A stretch of DNA of 64,000 nt, from positions 1-64,000 of the forward strand of contig CAYUAP010000002.1 of assembly GCA_964442735.1 (NCBI GenBank). The letters are read 5' to 3'. Under the pieces are notes generated by a model. The model was not told the origin of the DNA. It ran no database searches and worked only from the letters and a program-made list of their open reading frames with translations. A program made the translations under genes and the position numbers. This document shows, piece after piece, positions 27,635-37,497 of this stretch. Position 1 is the stretch's first letter. Each line of letters opens with the position of its first letter. This stretch comes from JAUNBG01 sp964442735 (lineage in GTDB: Bacteria > Planctomycetota > Planctomycetia > Pirellulales > Thermoguttaceae).

Positions 27635-30504
27635 TATTACACCGGTTATTTAAAGGTATTGGCCGTATTTCTTTTATATTGACGATAATGCTGGCCCCCT
27701 GGTTTTATGGAGGAGTTCTTCCTGTTCATCAGATTTTCTTTTATCTCGGTATTTTGATTAGTACCATTTCTGCCTTAATGGTACTGTGGACGACCTATCC
27801 AGTATTACATGATAGAAATACATTATTACGAATGTGGATTCTATCGATTCCGATGGTTCTGATGGTTTTACTGGGATTTTTGCAGACCTGTTCTTTATCG
27901 GATTCGACTCTTAAAACAGTTTCCCCCTATATTCTTGAACTTCGAGAGATGTTTTTTCCGGCAAAAGAGTTGATTCAGCAGAATTTAACAGAAACATTTT
28001 TAACGGAGGAGGACAGGTCGAATGTTTCGGGTTGGGGAACGTGTATGACTGTTTATCCGAAGGCAACGTTTCGATTTACGGCCTATATGATAATGATTGT
28101 CTGTGCCTTTTTTTCAGCAGGTCTTTTGTTTGAAACATATCAGGCGAAGAAGTTTTTATGGCTTCTTGTTGCGCTTAATGGATTGATTTTGGCTTTATTT
28201 GTCATATTAACCAGGGTAAATCACGATCTTCCTTTTTATAGCCAATATTGGCCGGGAGCTGTTATTGGTCCCTATGTCAACAGGAATAATATGGCAGGTT
28301 ATCTGTGTCTTTGTTTTGGTGCGGCTTTTTTCTTTTTCGTTCTGAACATTTCCCGATTGGGGAAAGACGATAGCGAGGATCGTTTTGATGATGTTGATTT
28401 AAACGATTCAAAAGACGGCTATGCCGATGACGAATATGATAGCGAGGAGGAAGTATATCGTTATCGTCTCTCTCAAAAGAACTCCAGATACTACTGGTGG
28501 GACCGTTTTTTGGGGGTTGCGGAATCGTTTAACGGCGTTTTGATTATGTCTCTTTTATGTTGTGGATTTATTGCGGCGGCGATATTGTCTACTTTATCAC
28601 GAGGGGGTAGTGTTGGAATGATCATTGCCGTTCTGTGTGGTTGTTGTTGTATTATGTATCGAAGAAGTAATTTGAAATATTGGTATTTACTGTTAATCAT
28701 ATTACTATCAGTTTTTTATCTTGTTTTTTGGGTTGGTATGGGAGATCGGGTGATCAACCGTATGGATAGTTTTGTTTCCTCGAACGAACAAGAGCAAACA
28801 GAGATCTATAATATTGGCACACGTCGGGATTTATGGAAAAGTGCCATTAATATGGCTATTAAGGATTATCAATGGCGTGGTAGTGGTTTGGGGACATGGG
28901 ATCTGGTTGAATTAAGGGAAAATCAACGTACCAAATATGGTACACAATTTGTTTTTGCTGAAAATATATTTGTTCAAACCTTTGTGGAGGGAGGACTTCC
29001 GGGGTTATGTCTATTGGTTTTTGGTTGGGGGGCTTTTTTCTGGATCGGATTGAGAATACTCTGTAAAACGAAATCGAAAACAGACTATGCGTTAGCTGTT
29101 GGTTTTTTGGTTTCGTCGTTTGGATTACTTGTAGCTTCATGTTTCGATTTTGGTATTTATCTTCCGGCCAATGCGCTTCTGTACGCTGCTTTATGTGGTA
29201 GTTTTGTCAATCAATGGAAGCATCCGGATGATGTTGTCATTCAGGAAGGCAAGACAATAGCGGGGCAATTTATATTCTTTTGGAATAAACGGGCCTGTTG
29301 GTGGAACAGTATCGTTTTAGTTGCGTTATTTGTCGGTGGGGTATGGGGATTTCGTGAAATATATCAACTCTATCAATCGGATAAATTACTAAAGCAAACG
29401 GTGGTATCGAATGATATCGCGAAGGTTTCGATGGAGTCACTTGATTTGGCACTTTTGGATCTGTCCGCGTTTGCCGATCAATGTTCTGGTGATGCTAAAA
29501 TTTATAATCGGATGGCCGAGATTTATTTAATGAAGTACCGTTTGGCTGTTTTGGAGGAATGGCTTAAAGAGGATACGGAACGTGCGGCAGAAAATTGGTT
29601 TCCATTGACCATGCCGATCTTGTTTTCTGAAAAAGTGTGTAAATATTTAAAAGGGAATTTGACCGTTTTTCCCCGGAGGTATCGTAACAATACCTTTATA
29701 AAGCAATATATGCCCCTGGCCTGTCGAGAACTGATACTGGCTTGTCGTTCTACTCCTTTTTTTATGGAAAATCATTTTATGTTGGGGACGATTGTGTCTT
29801 TAAGCGGCAATTATTCCTATAAAGAACTTCAGTCCTATATTCACCATTGTGCCGACAATATTTGTTATATTTCAACACACAATCCCATCGTTCATTATCA
29901 AGGGGGGCTCCTGACTTATATGGCGGCCGATATGATGGGAGCTCTTAAATATTGGAAAACTTCCTTGTTGATTGATTCCCGTTATCAACGGGGAATTTGG
30001 AGTTGTATCAGGGTTCGCATAACGCAGGAAAATATCCCAAATGTTATCGAAAATCTTTTTAACAATCATTCCTGGAAGGAACCGATGACATTTTATTTAT
30101 CGATTTCAAGGGATAATTTAACTTTTGAAGAAAAGATTTTTCGAAAAGAACTGTTTAACTATATTGAAAAGGTCTTTAATCTCATTTCGGAGGAAAACCG
30201 GAATGTTCCATATTATTTGGATCATATTACCTGGTGTCGATCACAAAAGCCGGATGAAAAATGTAATTCTGATTACGAAAAGGCAATTCAAATGGATCCG
30301 GAAAATGCGGAAATTCTTTATAATTATGGCTTCTATTTATATGAAACAGGAGATTTAGAAACAGCGCAATCGATTTTAGGCAGGGCTGTTGAGATTGAAC
30401 CAAAAAATAGCGATTATTATAATATGTATCAAAAAACATTAAAACGTTTGGATCTACGTCAAAAAGAAATGGATTCGGAGGAAACGAAGGAAAAAAGGGA
30501 GTGA
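27631..30504 (+). CDS. O-antigen ligase-like membrane protein with TPR C-terminus
   Basis: A 957-aa protein starting with GTG that overlaps the previous stop by 4 nt (AAGGGG just upstream). About 12 hydrophobic segments occupy the first ~560 residues, with a large loop. The ligase/polymerase-type motif RRDLWKSAINMAIKDYQWRG lies near residue 400, followed by GLGTWDLVE. The soluble C-terminus has helical repeats, the last clearly TPR (MDPENAEILYNYGFYLYETG). WaaL/Wzy-type proteins join or polymerise glycans at the outer face of the inner membrane. Acceptor and glycan are unknown; protein O-glycosylation is an alternative. Confidence 0.85.
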   Translation: MILHRLFKGIGRISFILTIMLAPWFYGGVLPVHQIFFYLGILISTISALMVLWTTYPVLHDRNTLLRMWILSIPMVLMVLLGFLQTCSLSDSTLKTVSPYILELREMFFPAKELIQQNLTETFLTEEDRSNVSGWGTCMTVYPKATFRFTAYMIMIVCAFFSAGLLFETYQAKKFLWLLVALNGLILALFVILTRVNHDLPFYSQYWPGAVIGPYVNRNNMAGYLCLCFGAAFFFFVLNISRLGKDDSEDRFDDVDLNDSKDGYADDEYDSEEEVYRYRLSQKNSRYYWWDRFLGVAESFNGVLIMSLLCCGFIAAAILSTLSRGGSVGMIIAVLCGCCCIMYRRSNLKYWYLLLIILLSVFYLVFWVGMGDRVINRMDSFVSSNEQEQTEIYNIGTRRDLWKSAINMAIKDYQWRGSGLGTWDLVELRENQRTKYGTQFVFAENIFVQTFVEGGLPGLCLLVFGWGAFFWIGLRILCKTKSKTDYALAVGFLVSSFGLLVASCFDFGIYLPANALLYAALCGSFVNQWKHPDDVVIQEGKTIAGQFIFFWNKRACWWNSIVLVALFVGGVWGFREIYQLYQSDKLLKQTVVSNDIAKVSMESLDLALLDLSAFADQCSGDAKIYNRMAEIYLMKYRLAVLEEWLKEDTERAAENWFPLTMPILFSEKVCKYLKGNLTVFPRRYRNNTFIKQYMPLACRELILACRSTPFFMENHFMLGTIVSLSGNYSYKELQSYIHHCADNICYISTHNPIVHYQGGLLTYMAADMMGALKYWKTSLLIDSRYQRGIWSCIRVRITQENIPNVIENLFNNHSWKEPMTFYLSISRDNLTFEEKIFRKELFNYIEKVFNLISEENRNVPYYLDHITWCRSQKPDEKCNSDYEKAIQMDPENAEILYNYGFYLYETGDLETAQSILGRAVEIEPKNSDYYNMYQKTLKRLDLRQKEMDSEETKEKRE

Positions 30505-30726
30505 TTGCCCCCTTGTACTTTGGGCGCCTTATTGTAAAATTATTTTAGTGTTTTGTGTAGATTTAATTTTTATTAATCAAATTAGTTCCTTTTCTTCCTT
30601 GTTGGGAGGGGAGAGGAACCTATTTTTGCGAAGGTGATGAACGACCAGACAAAAGTACGGATTCAGACGTTGTGTATCGTTAAAATATACGAAACGGATT
30701 GAATCGAATCAGAAAGAGAATGAAAA

Positions 30727-30999
30727 ATGACGATTATGAACAAAGAGGAAAAACAGGGAATTATTGCGGAATATCGACGCGACGAGAAGGATACAGGAAG
30801 TGCCGAGGTTCAGATTGCGCTTTTAACGAAAAAGATCAATGCGTTGACAGAACACATGAAGCTTAATCCGAAGGATTTTGGAACCCGTCGTGGTTTGCTT
30901 CAGATGGTTGGGCGCCGTCGTCGACTGCTTGATTATCTGAAAAGAAAAGATCAGAATGCCTATGTCGAAATCATTAAAAAGCTTGGTATTCGAAAATAG
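30727..30999 (+). CDS. rpsO: 30S ribosomal protein S15
   Basis: A 90-aa protein that binds the central domain of 16S rRNA. It shows the canonical sequence: DTGSAEVQIALLTKKINALTEH, DFGTRRGLLQMVGRRRRLLDYLK and ends in IIKKLGIRK. A second ATG at codon 4 may be the start, which would match the family length of 89 even better. Upstream of pnp, the common bacterial order. The 222-bp region before it has no gene and presumably holds the promoter. Confidence 0.98.
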   Translation: MTIMNKEEKQGIIAEYRRDEKDTGSAEVQIALLTKKINALTEHMKLNPKDFGTRRGLLQMVGRRRRLLDYLKRKDQNAYVEIIKKLGIRK

Positions 31000-31047
31000 T
31001 ATCCGTAAAGAAAATTAATTTTACTTTTTTATAAAGAGGATTGAGTT

Positions 31048-31071
31048 AAGGTCGGGAGTTAGCCCGACTTT
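31048..31071 (+). terminator. Hairpin after rpsO
   Basis: AAGGTCGGG pairs with CCCGACTTT (one G-T pair) around AGTTAG. The following sequence is TAAATAAC, a poor U-tract, so termination may be partial and pnp could be reached by read-through. 31072-31495 is a 424-bp gene-free leader in which I recognise no RNA family. Confidence 0.6.
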
Positions 31072-31495
31072 AAATAACAGTGGGAATGAAGGTATATTTG
31101 GCAGGAACATCCAAAGGGAATATTCTACCTGTATTGTTGAAAACAGGTTTACTGTTGTAGAATTGAGTTGTAAATTCGCATGAGATTCTCTTAATTTTAG
31201 CGAAGTTGGCGAAGATTGAAACAGTTTGTTGGAGTAAAAAGAAATTGAGGTAAATTGGGTTACTATATCGATGGGGTATAGTGGACAATTTATTGGGTTA
31301 GGAATAATAGTAGTGTGGACGAAGTAGGTTCCACAAGAAGTAGGATTTTTGGACAAGGAAAACGATTCTTTTTCAAACCGGTCTTTGACGCGTAAAGGGC
31401 CGGGGTTCCAAGGAAGGTTACAGTGAAGAAAAAGCTGTGTCCAAAATCTTTTTATAGATATTTTATAATTTATTAAGTGGTATAAAGGTTTAGCA

Positions 31496-33622
31496 TTGAA
31501 AGTTAGAGTAGAAAAAAAAATAGGAAACAGAACTCTTTGGATAGAGACAGGCGAGTTGGCAAAACAGGCGCATGGAAGTTGTGTATTGGGTTATGATGAC
31601 ACTATTGTATTGAGTGCGGTAACAACCGCTCCGAGCAAGCCGGGATCAGATTTTTTCCCATTGACGTGTGATTATCGCGAACGAAGTGCGGCGGCTGGTA
31701 AATTTCCCGGCGGTTATATTAAGCGTGAAGGGCGTCCCGGTCTAAAAGAGATACTAACATCTCGTCTAATGGACCGTCCGATGCGGCCTTTGTTTCCCAA
31801 GGGATTTTTTAACGAAGTTCAAGTTTCGGCAATGGTTCTTGCTAGTGATCAAACGATTGATCCCGATATTTTAGCTATGAATGCGTCTGCCATGGCGGTC
31901 GAGTTGAGTCCGCTTCCGTTCAAGGGACCATTGGGATCTGTTCGTTTGGGGTTGATTGACGGCGAATTTATACCTTTTCCTGCATACGAACAATTGGAAA
32001 ACAGTAATCTTGACCTGGTTATTTCCGGTAATATGGATTCTGTTCTGATGATTGAAGGTTTTGCACGGGAACTGCCGGAGCCCAAGATGTTCAAAGCGAT
32101 TATGACTGCGCATGAATATGTTCAGCAGATCTGTCAACTTCAGATGGAAATGTTGGAAAAAGTGCACCCGGAAAAAATGGATTTCACTCCGGTCGATACA
32201 TCAGCGCTCTATAATGAATTAATGAAGCGATATTACAAAAAATATCAAACGGCGAAGAAGACCTCGGGTAAATTGGCGCGAGCGGAGGCCTGTAATGCAA
32301 TTCATGAAGTTGCTGTTTCAGAACTGATCGGTACCATAGAAAAGACAGGAGAAGGAGCATCCAATGATTCTCCATTTTCCGCCGATCTGTTTGAAGTTGC
32401 CTGGCACGATTTTGAGGAGCGGGTCGTTCGGGATATTATTCTATCGGAGGAGCGTTTGGACGGACGTGGTATTAAGGAAGTTCGTCCGATTGAATGTCGT
32501 GTCAATGTTCTTCCCCGTGTTCATGGTTCCGCAATATTTCAAAGGGGTGAAACACAGGCACTGATTACAGTTACCTTGGGAACGACTAAAGACGAGCAAC
32601 GTGTTGAAGGTTTATTTGAAGAATATTCCAAGAAGTTTATGTTGGACTACAATTTTCCGTCCTTCTCGGTTGGCGAATGCAAGCCGAATCGTGGAACAGG
32701 TCGTCGTGAATATGGTCATGGTGCTTTAGCCGAACGAAGTGTCAAGCCGGTTCTTCCGGAATCAGAAGAGTTCCCCTATACGATTCGTATTATTTCCGAT
32801 ATTATGGAATCGAACGGTTCCAGTTCAATGGCGACGGTTTGCGGCGCAACGTTGGGGTTGATGTCAGCGGGTGTTCCGATCCACAATCCGGTAGCTGGTA
32901 TTTCCATTGGTTTGGTCAAGGAGCCGGATGGACGTTGGATTACAATTACGGATATTATGGGCGACGAAGATCATTTCGGCGATATGGATTTCAAGGTGGC
33001 CGGATCTCAAATCGGTATTACCGGTATCCAATTGGACCTTAAGACGGACGGTATCAGTCAAGAGGTTATTCTTCAGACGTTAAAGCAGGCACGAGAGGCG
33101 CGAATCGGTATTCTTCGGAAGATGATTGGGGCTGTTCCATGTCCGGCGGAGCATATTTCCAATTTTGCGCCTCGGGTTATGAAGATTAAGATTGATCCCG
33201 ATAAAATTGGTGCTTTAATTGGACCTGGCGGTAAAACGATCCGCAGTATTCAGGAAACCACTGGCGCGTCAATTGAGGTCGATAATGATGGTACCGTTTC
33301 CATTGCCGCTATTGATGAAGAGAGTGCCAATGACGCCATGAAGGAAGTTACCAAACTGACCGCAACGGTAGAGTTGGGGAAAATTTATGAAGGAACTGTT
33401 TCCAGTATTCAGAATTTCGGGGCTTTTATTGAAATTCTACCCGGACGGGATGGTTTGTGTCATATCAGTGAACTCTCTGATGAATATGTCGATGATATTC
33501 ATAAATTCTGTAAAATCGGTGATCAATTGGAAGTCAAGGTCATTGGAATTGACGACACCAATCGTATTAAATTGAGTCGTAAAGCCGTCCTGCTGGAGAG
33601 AAAAAATCAGGTTCAGGAATAA
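31496..33622 (+). CDS. pnp: Polynucleotide phosphorylase
   Basis: A 708-aa 3'-5' exoribonuclease of the RNA degradation machinery. Two RNase PH domains are recognisable (FFPLTCDYRERSAAAGKFPGG and GETQALITVTLGT, with FPSFSVGECKPNRGTGRREYGHG), followed by a KH domain (DKIGALIGPGGKTIRSIQE) and an S1 domain (GTVSSIQNFGAFIEILPGRDGLCHISEL). The start codon is TTG, set by family alignment (KVRVEKKIGNRTLWIETGELAKQA) and AAAGG upstream. A weak start plus a long leader is compatible with the post-transcriptional autocontrol known for this gene in other bacteria. Confidence 0.98.
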   Translation: MKVRVEKKIGNRTLWIETGELAKQAHGSCVLGYDDTIVLSAVTTAPSKPGSDFFPLTCDYRERSAAAGKFPGGYIKREGRPGLKEILTSRLMDRPMRPLFPKGFFNEVQVSAMVLASDQTIDPDILAMNASAMAVELSPLPFKGPLGSVRLGLIDGEFIPFPAYEQLENSNLDLVISGNMDSVLMIEGFARELPEPKMFKAIMTAHEYVQQICQLQMEMLEKVHPEKMDFTPVDTSALYNELMKRYYKKYQTAKKTSGKLARAEACNAIHEVAVSELIGTIEKTGEGASNDSPFSADLFEVAWHDFEERVVRDIILSEERLDGRGIKEVRPIECRVNVLPRVHGSAIFQRGETQALITVTLGTTKDEQRVEGLFEEYSKKFMLDYNFPSFSVGECKPNRGTGRREYGHGALAERSVKPVLPESEEFPYTIRIISDIMESNGSSSMATVCGATLGLMSAGVPIHNPVAGISIGLVKEPDGRWITITDIMGDEDHFGDMDFKVAGSQIGITGIQLDLKTDGISQEVILQTLKQAREARIGILRKMIGAVPCPAEHISNFAPRVMKIKIDPDKIGALIGPGGKTIRSIQETTGASIEVDNDGTVSIAAIDEESANDAMKEVTKLTATVELGKIYEGTVSSIQNFGAFIEILPGRDGLCHISELSDEYVDDIHKFCKIGDQLEVKVIGIDDTNRIKLSRKAVLLERKNQVQE

Positions 33623-33624
33623 AG

Positions 33625-33643
33625 AGTCTGTTTTTAACAGACT
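33625..33643 (+). other. Hairpin at the pnp stop codon
   Basis: AGTCTGTT-TTT-AACAGACT, a perfect 8-bp stem starting 2 nt after the TAA. No T-tract follows, so it may protect the mRNA 3' end rather than terminate. Confidence 0.45.
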
Positions 33644-33699
33644 GTGTCACTGGAGTCGTGACAAAGGCAATGCTGTATAGGTGGTTTCCTAGAACCTGG

Positions 33700-33798
33700 A
33701 ACCGGTCCACTATAACCGGTCCACTATACCGACTCCACTATAACCGGTCCACTATACCGGCTCCACTATAACCGGTCCACTATACCGGCTCCACTGTA
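33700..33798. repeat. Tandem array, 13-14 bp unit
   Basis: About seven copies of ACCGGTCCACTATA, with a variant having CT for GT alternating in the second half (ACCGGCTCCACTATA). Placed between pnp and the glycosidase-like gene. Confidence 0.9.
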
Positions 33799-33833
33799 TC
33801 TATTGGGTTTTTGACCGATATTGCCACCACGTT

Positions 33834-33885
33834 TGGTGGTTCTATTGATATTGGTGGTTCTATTGATATTTGGGAATCAATTGAT
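33834..33885. repeat. Short tandem array, 18-bp unit
   Basis: GGTGGTTCTATTGATATT occurs twice, followed by a decayed third copy. No gene in this interval. Confidence 0.75.
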
Positions 33886-34019
33886 ATTGTCTTTTTTCCC
33901 ATTCTTGTTAAAGGTGGTATTTGAGGGAATTCTGAAAATTTGTTTGCATTGAGCAGGATATTATTCATTCCTGAAACGAGGGAGTCAATCACTTGGAGTA
34001 AAATGCGATTTCTGTCAAA

Positions 34020-34139
34020 TATACTGTACGACGTTATAAATTCGGCATTTCCTGGGAGTGGGGACGTCTCGTCCGTATCCTCCAAAACAGTCGTCTCGCT
34101 TGTTTTGAAAAATAGACTTTTATAACGACCTTGGATATA
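34020..34139 (-). mobile_element. MITE-like element, copy C (120 bp, inverted)
   Basis: A full-length copy in reverse orientation: TATACTGTACGACGTTATAA at the left and the AGGTCGTTATAA end at the right. Hairpin 2 is intact in its core (GGACG-TCT-CGTCC on this strand). Hairpin 1 has two mismatches. It lies 157 bp upstream of the glycosidase-like gene, in its probable promoter region. Confidence 0.87.
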
Positions 34140-34296
34140 ATAAAATTATTACCTCGTCATGCGGACAACAGGAAATTTGGAAAAATGCACATATTTTTAC
34201 GGGTTTGTTGTTGCAAGACGTTATTATTTTCGGTAAACTGTTCCTATTGGTTTGTGGTTTCAAATTTTCTGTTTTTTAGTTTCGGAGGTATGTACG

Positions 34297-36678
34297 ATGC
34301 GACATTGTATGTTTATTTTTACAGGTTCTCGCGCCCTGATTCTTCTACTAATGATAATTTTGGGAATGACAGTAGTACCTTTGTTTGCGTCTTCGGAGAA
34401 TATTCTTTTGGAGGCGAAGGGACTGAAACTTGTTTTGACGAAAACGACGGATGCAAGCGGAGAAGGTATTATGTTGACGTCGTTAAAGAACGAGAACGGT
34501 TTAGAATATTTTCCTCCGATTCCCCATCCGATATTTCGTGTTGTACTCCGCGAGACCACAACGAAAAAAGTTTATGATGCGACGACGGTTTCCGGGTGGG
34601 AGAGTATTAAGGTTCAGCGGGGGCAAAATGTCAAAGGGGAGAATGAACTGACTATTACACTTGCGAATCCCCGTTGTTGTCCGATCAAACAGTCGGCAAC
34701 GGTTACGGTTCATATGACGGCTTCTCAAGAGAATCCTGAAATTCGAATGTCCTGGGAAGGGACAACGGCCAATTCGGAAACATCTTTTTGGAGGGGAAAA
34801 TTCCCTCTTGTCTCGTTTCGGCCATTGAGTGACGATATGACGGGAATTTATCCTTCGCATTCCGGTTGTGTTCGCCGTGATATATTTACCGATAGTTTCA
34901 AATATCGTGGAACCTATCCCTCCGGTTTTTCCGCTACCATGTCCTGGATTGCCTATTGGGATAACAAGACGAATAACGGACTTTATGTAGGCATTCACGA
35001 TCCCTGGGGGAGTGTACGGGAGATCGGTTGGTTGGGAAAGACGAAACAGAATATGTCAACATTTTACGCGGATATTCCCTTTGAAAATATGGGAGTTCCG
35101 GGCAATAAACTTAATTCGACAGGTGAAGTTGTCTTCCGTGCATTTAAAGGGAATTGGTATGAAGCGTCACTCCTGTATCGCGATTGGGTTAGTCATAACG
35201 CCAAATGGTGGCCGGAAATGGGACCGGAGGGGCGCAAGGATATTCCTCTTTGGATGAAGGAAAACGGTGTTTTTTTGATGATGAGTACCGACCAACGTTG
35301 GTTGACACCGAGCCGTCGTGTATATACCCCGCTTAATAAAATGGCGGAAACGACGGGCGCATTTCAGAGTGCGGTCGGTGTTCCCGGCGCCGTTCATTGG
35401 TATTTGTGGCATCAGAATGTCTATGATAATGATTATCCGCATTTCTTTCCCGCGAAAGAAGGATTTGCCGAGGAAGTCTTAAAGTTACAGAAGGACAATT
35501 TATTTCGTGCCATGCCCTATACGAATGGCCGACTCTGGGATACCCATGATCGTGGAAAAGAGGACTGGAAATTTACCAGGCAGGGCCTGCCCGGAGCTAC
35601 AAAAAAAGAAGATGGGTCCATCTATTCCGAACAATATCCCTTGGAACATACCGGTAGAGAATCTGATGGTACTCCTTGTGTTCACGCACTGATGTGTCCT
35701 GCGACGAAGGTGTGGCAGGATCGTGTTCGCGAAAATGTTTTGACTGCTATGAACGGTCATAATGTTCAAGCGGTTTATATCGACCAGATTGGAGCTGCAA
35801 CTCCTCTCCTTTGTTTCGATAAAACACATGGACATCCAGTTGGTGGGGGACATTGGTGGCTCGATCAAGGCCAGTGGAAAAGTCTGTCGCGAATACGTCA
35901 TGATATGCGTCGTGAAGTCCCTGATTATCCATTGACTCCGGAGCAAAAGGAACTCTTCAAAAAGAATCCGGAACACCTTAAAAATCGGATTATTACCACC
36001 GAATGTAATGCCGAGGTTTATGCGGCTGTTGTCGATGGTTTTTTAACCTGGCATTGGCAGCAGCCGAATCAGGTTCCCGCCTTTGTCGTTGTTTATGGTG
36101 GAGTGATTCCCTTTATCGGACGTGCTTCGGTTGGTGATGCGCTTGCGTTACGAGCTCGTGTGGCCGAAGCCTTGACCAATGGTGAACAGATCGGGTGGTT
36201 TGACGCCAATGTCAAGGATGATCCCGAGAAATTCAATTTTATTCGTAATACCCTTCGATTTCGTTATCAGGTGCGTTCCTATTTCTATAAAGGTCGAATG
36301 GGTCGTCAACCAAAATTTCTTGATCCAATTCCGAAGATTACTTCGGACTGGGTTTGGTACAATAATACAAATCTTCATATCGAGGACGCTGTTCGTACTT
36401 CACTCTGGCGAATAACTGATTACGACCTCGCGCAAAAAGGTGTCGATAAAACGAAATCGGCACTTCTGATTTTCTCGAACTATTCCAAAAAGGAAGTCGT
36501 CAGTCGGATTCAATTCGATTGGAAGGAACTTGGCTTTAAACCGAATGAATGTTCGATTCGGAAAATTAACTCGGAGGGTATCTCCAAAGAGAAATTTGTC
36601 GTTGAGAGTCTGAATGCTCCCTTGACGTTTCCTCCTGAAACTTCCTGGGGAATTGAGTTGATTGAAAATAATAAATAA
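34297..36678 (+). CDS. Exported DUF6259-like protein, glycoside hydrolase candidate
   Basis: A 793-aa protein from the ATG at 34297, which has GGAGG 8 nt upstream; the frame is open to 34252. A signal peptide is followed by a beta-rich N-terminal domain (~30-330). The likely TIM-barrel part has typical phrases: IPLWMKENGVFLMM, VPGAVHWYLWHQNVYDNDYP, VQAVYIDQIGAATPLLCFD and TTECNAEVYAAVVDGF. The aspartate in YIDQIG and the glutamate in TTECNAEV are candidates for catalysis, as in related retaining glycosidases. The DUF6259 assignment is from memory. Probably a periplasmic or surface glycan-degrading enzyme; the substrate is unknown. Confidence 0.72.
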   Translation: MRHCMFIFTGSRALILLLMIILGMTVVPLFASSENILLEAKGLKLVLTKTTDASGEGIMLTSLKNENGLEYFPPIPHPIFRVVLRETTTKKVYDATTVSGWESIKVQRGQNVKGENELTITLANPRCCPIKQSATVTVHMTASQENPEIRMSWEGTTANSETSFWRGKFPLVSFRPLSDDMTGIYPSHSGCVRRDIFTDSFKYRGTYPSGFSATMSWIAYWDNKTNNGLYVGIHDPWGSVREIGWLGKTKQNMSTFYADIPFENMGVPGNKLNSTGEVVFRAFKGNWYEASLLYRDWVSHNAKWWPEMGPEGRKDIPLWMKENGVFLMMSTDQRWLTPSRRVYTPLNKMAETTGAFQSAVGVPGAVHWYLWHQNVYDNDYPHFFPAKEGFAEEVLKLQKDNLFRAMPYTNGRLWDTHDRGKEDWKFTRQGLPGATKKEDGSIYSEQYPLEHTGRESDGTPCVHALMCPATKVWQDRVRENVLTAMNGHNVQAVYIDQIGAATPLLCFDKTHGHPVGGGHWWLDQGQWKSLSRIRHDMRREVPDYPLTPEQKELFKKNPEHLKNRIITTECNAEVYAAVVDGFLTWHWQQPNQVPAFVVVYGGVIPFIGRASVGDALALRARVAEALTNGEQIGWFDANVKDDPEKFNFIRNTLRFRYQVRSYFYKGRMGRQPKFLDPIPKITSDWVWYNNTNLHIEDAVRTSLWRITDYDLAQKGVDKTKSALLIFSNYSKKEVVSRIQFDWKELGFKPNECSIRKINSEGISKEKFVVESLNAPLTFPPETSWGIELIENNK

Positions 36679-36857
36679 TAAATAATTTTATAGGGCCTTT
36701 TCATTTGATACAATTTTTGATATCATGATAAATTGAAGCAGTTTGTGGTAGTTTTATATTTTGAGGAGTTACGAAAGCTTAATTATAAAAGTGCCGAAGG
36801 TAATTTGAATAAAGTTTCATCTTCATATTGATAAAATTATAATAGTTTGATATTGCA

Positions 36858-37280
36858 ATGAAAAAAAAACATTGGTATAATAATGGTTTGTATTTTGGCT
36901 GTCGTCAATGCGGTAAATGCTGTATTGGCGAGGAAGGTTTTGTATGGGTTACAGAAGAGGAAATATCCCGACTAGCAGTGATGTGTAATATGGACCGGGC
37001 CGAGTTCGAAAGAATAATGGTTCGGGAGGTTTCCGGAAAAAAAAGCCTTGTAGAGTGTTCTAATGGTGATTGTGTACTGTTTGACCGGGCGATAATGGGG
37101 TGTCGATGCTATCAGGACCGGCCGGTTCAATGTAGGACCTGGCCATTTTGGCAGTATAATATTCGTTCGAAAGTGGCTTGGTTGGAGACCGCAAACTTTT
37201 GTCCCGGCTGTGATAATCCGAATGGAAAATTGTATACAGAAGAAGAAATAGACGAACGGGTTAAAGATACTCCGTTTTAA
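36858..37280 (+). CDS. YkgJ-family cysteine cluster protein
   Basis: A 140-aa protein with the family signature CRQCGKCC at residues ~15-22, then CSNGDCVLFD, GCRCYQDRPVQCRTWPFW and NFCPGC. These cysteines are thought to chelate zinc or iron; in eukaryotic and bacterial relatives the role remains poorly defined. Length is normal. No clear ribosome-binding site is visible before this ATG. A copy of the mobile element begins 36 bp after the stop codon. Confidence 0.88.
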   Translation: MKKKHWYNNGLYFGCRQCGKCCIGEEGFVWVTEEEISRLAVMCNMDRAEFERIMVREVSGKKSLVECSNGDCVLFDRAIMGCRCYQDRPVQCRTWPFWQYNIRSKVAWLETANFCPGCDNPNGKLYTEEEIDERVKDTPF

Positions 37281-37316
37281 TGATGTATATTAATTTAGGA
37301 AAAATATTTGCGAATA

Positions 37317-37436
37317 TATACTCAAGGTCGTTATAAAAGTCTATTTTTCAAAACAGGCGAGACGCCTGTTTGGGAGGATGTGGACGAGACGTCCGTGCTT
37401 CCGGGAAATGCCGAAATTATAACGTCGTACAGTATA
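37317..37436 (+). mobile_element. MITE-like element, copy D (120 bp)
   Basis: Full copy with both hairpins: AAACAGGCG-AGA-CGCCTGTTT and TGGACG-AGA-CGTCCG. It lies between the YkgJ-type gene and the first DUF1559 gene, ending 61 bp before the latter's start, so it could supply or block promoter elements. Confidence 0.88.
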
Positions 37437-37497
37437 GGAAGTAAAATATTTTTGTAATTATTTTGTTTAATGTTAATTAAATTATCGAGGAGACATT

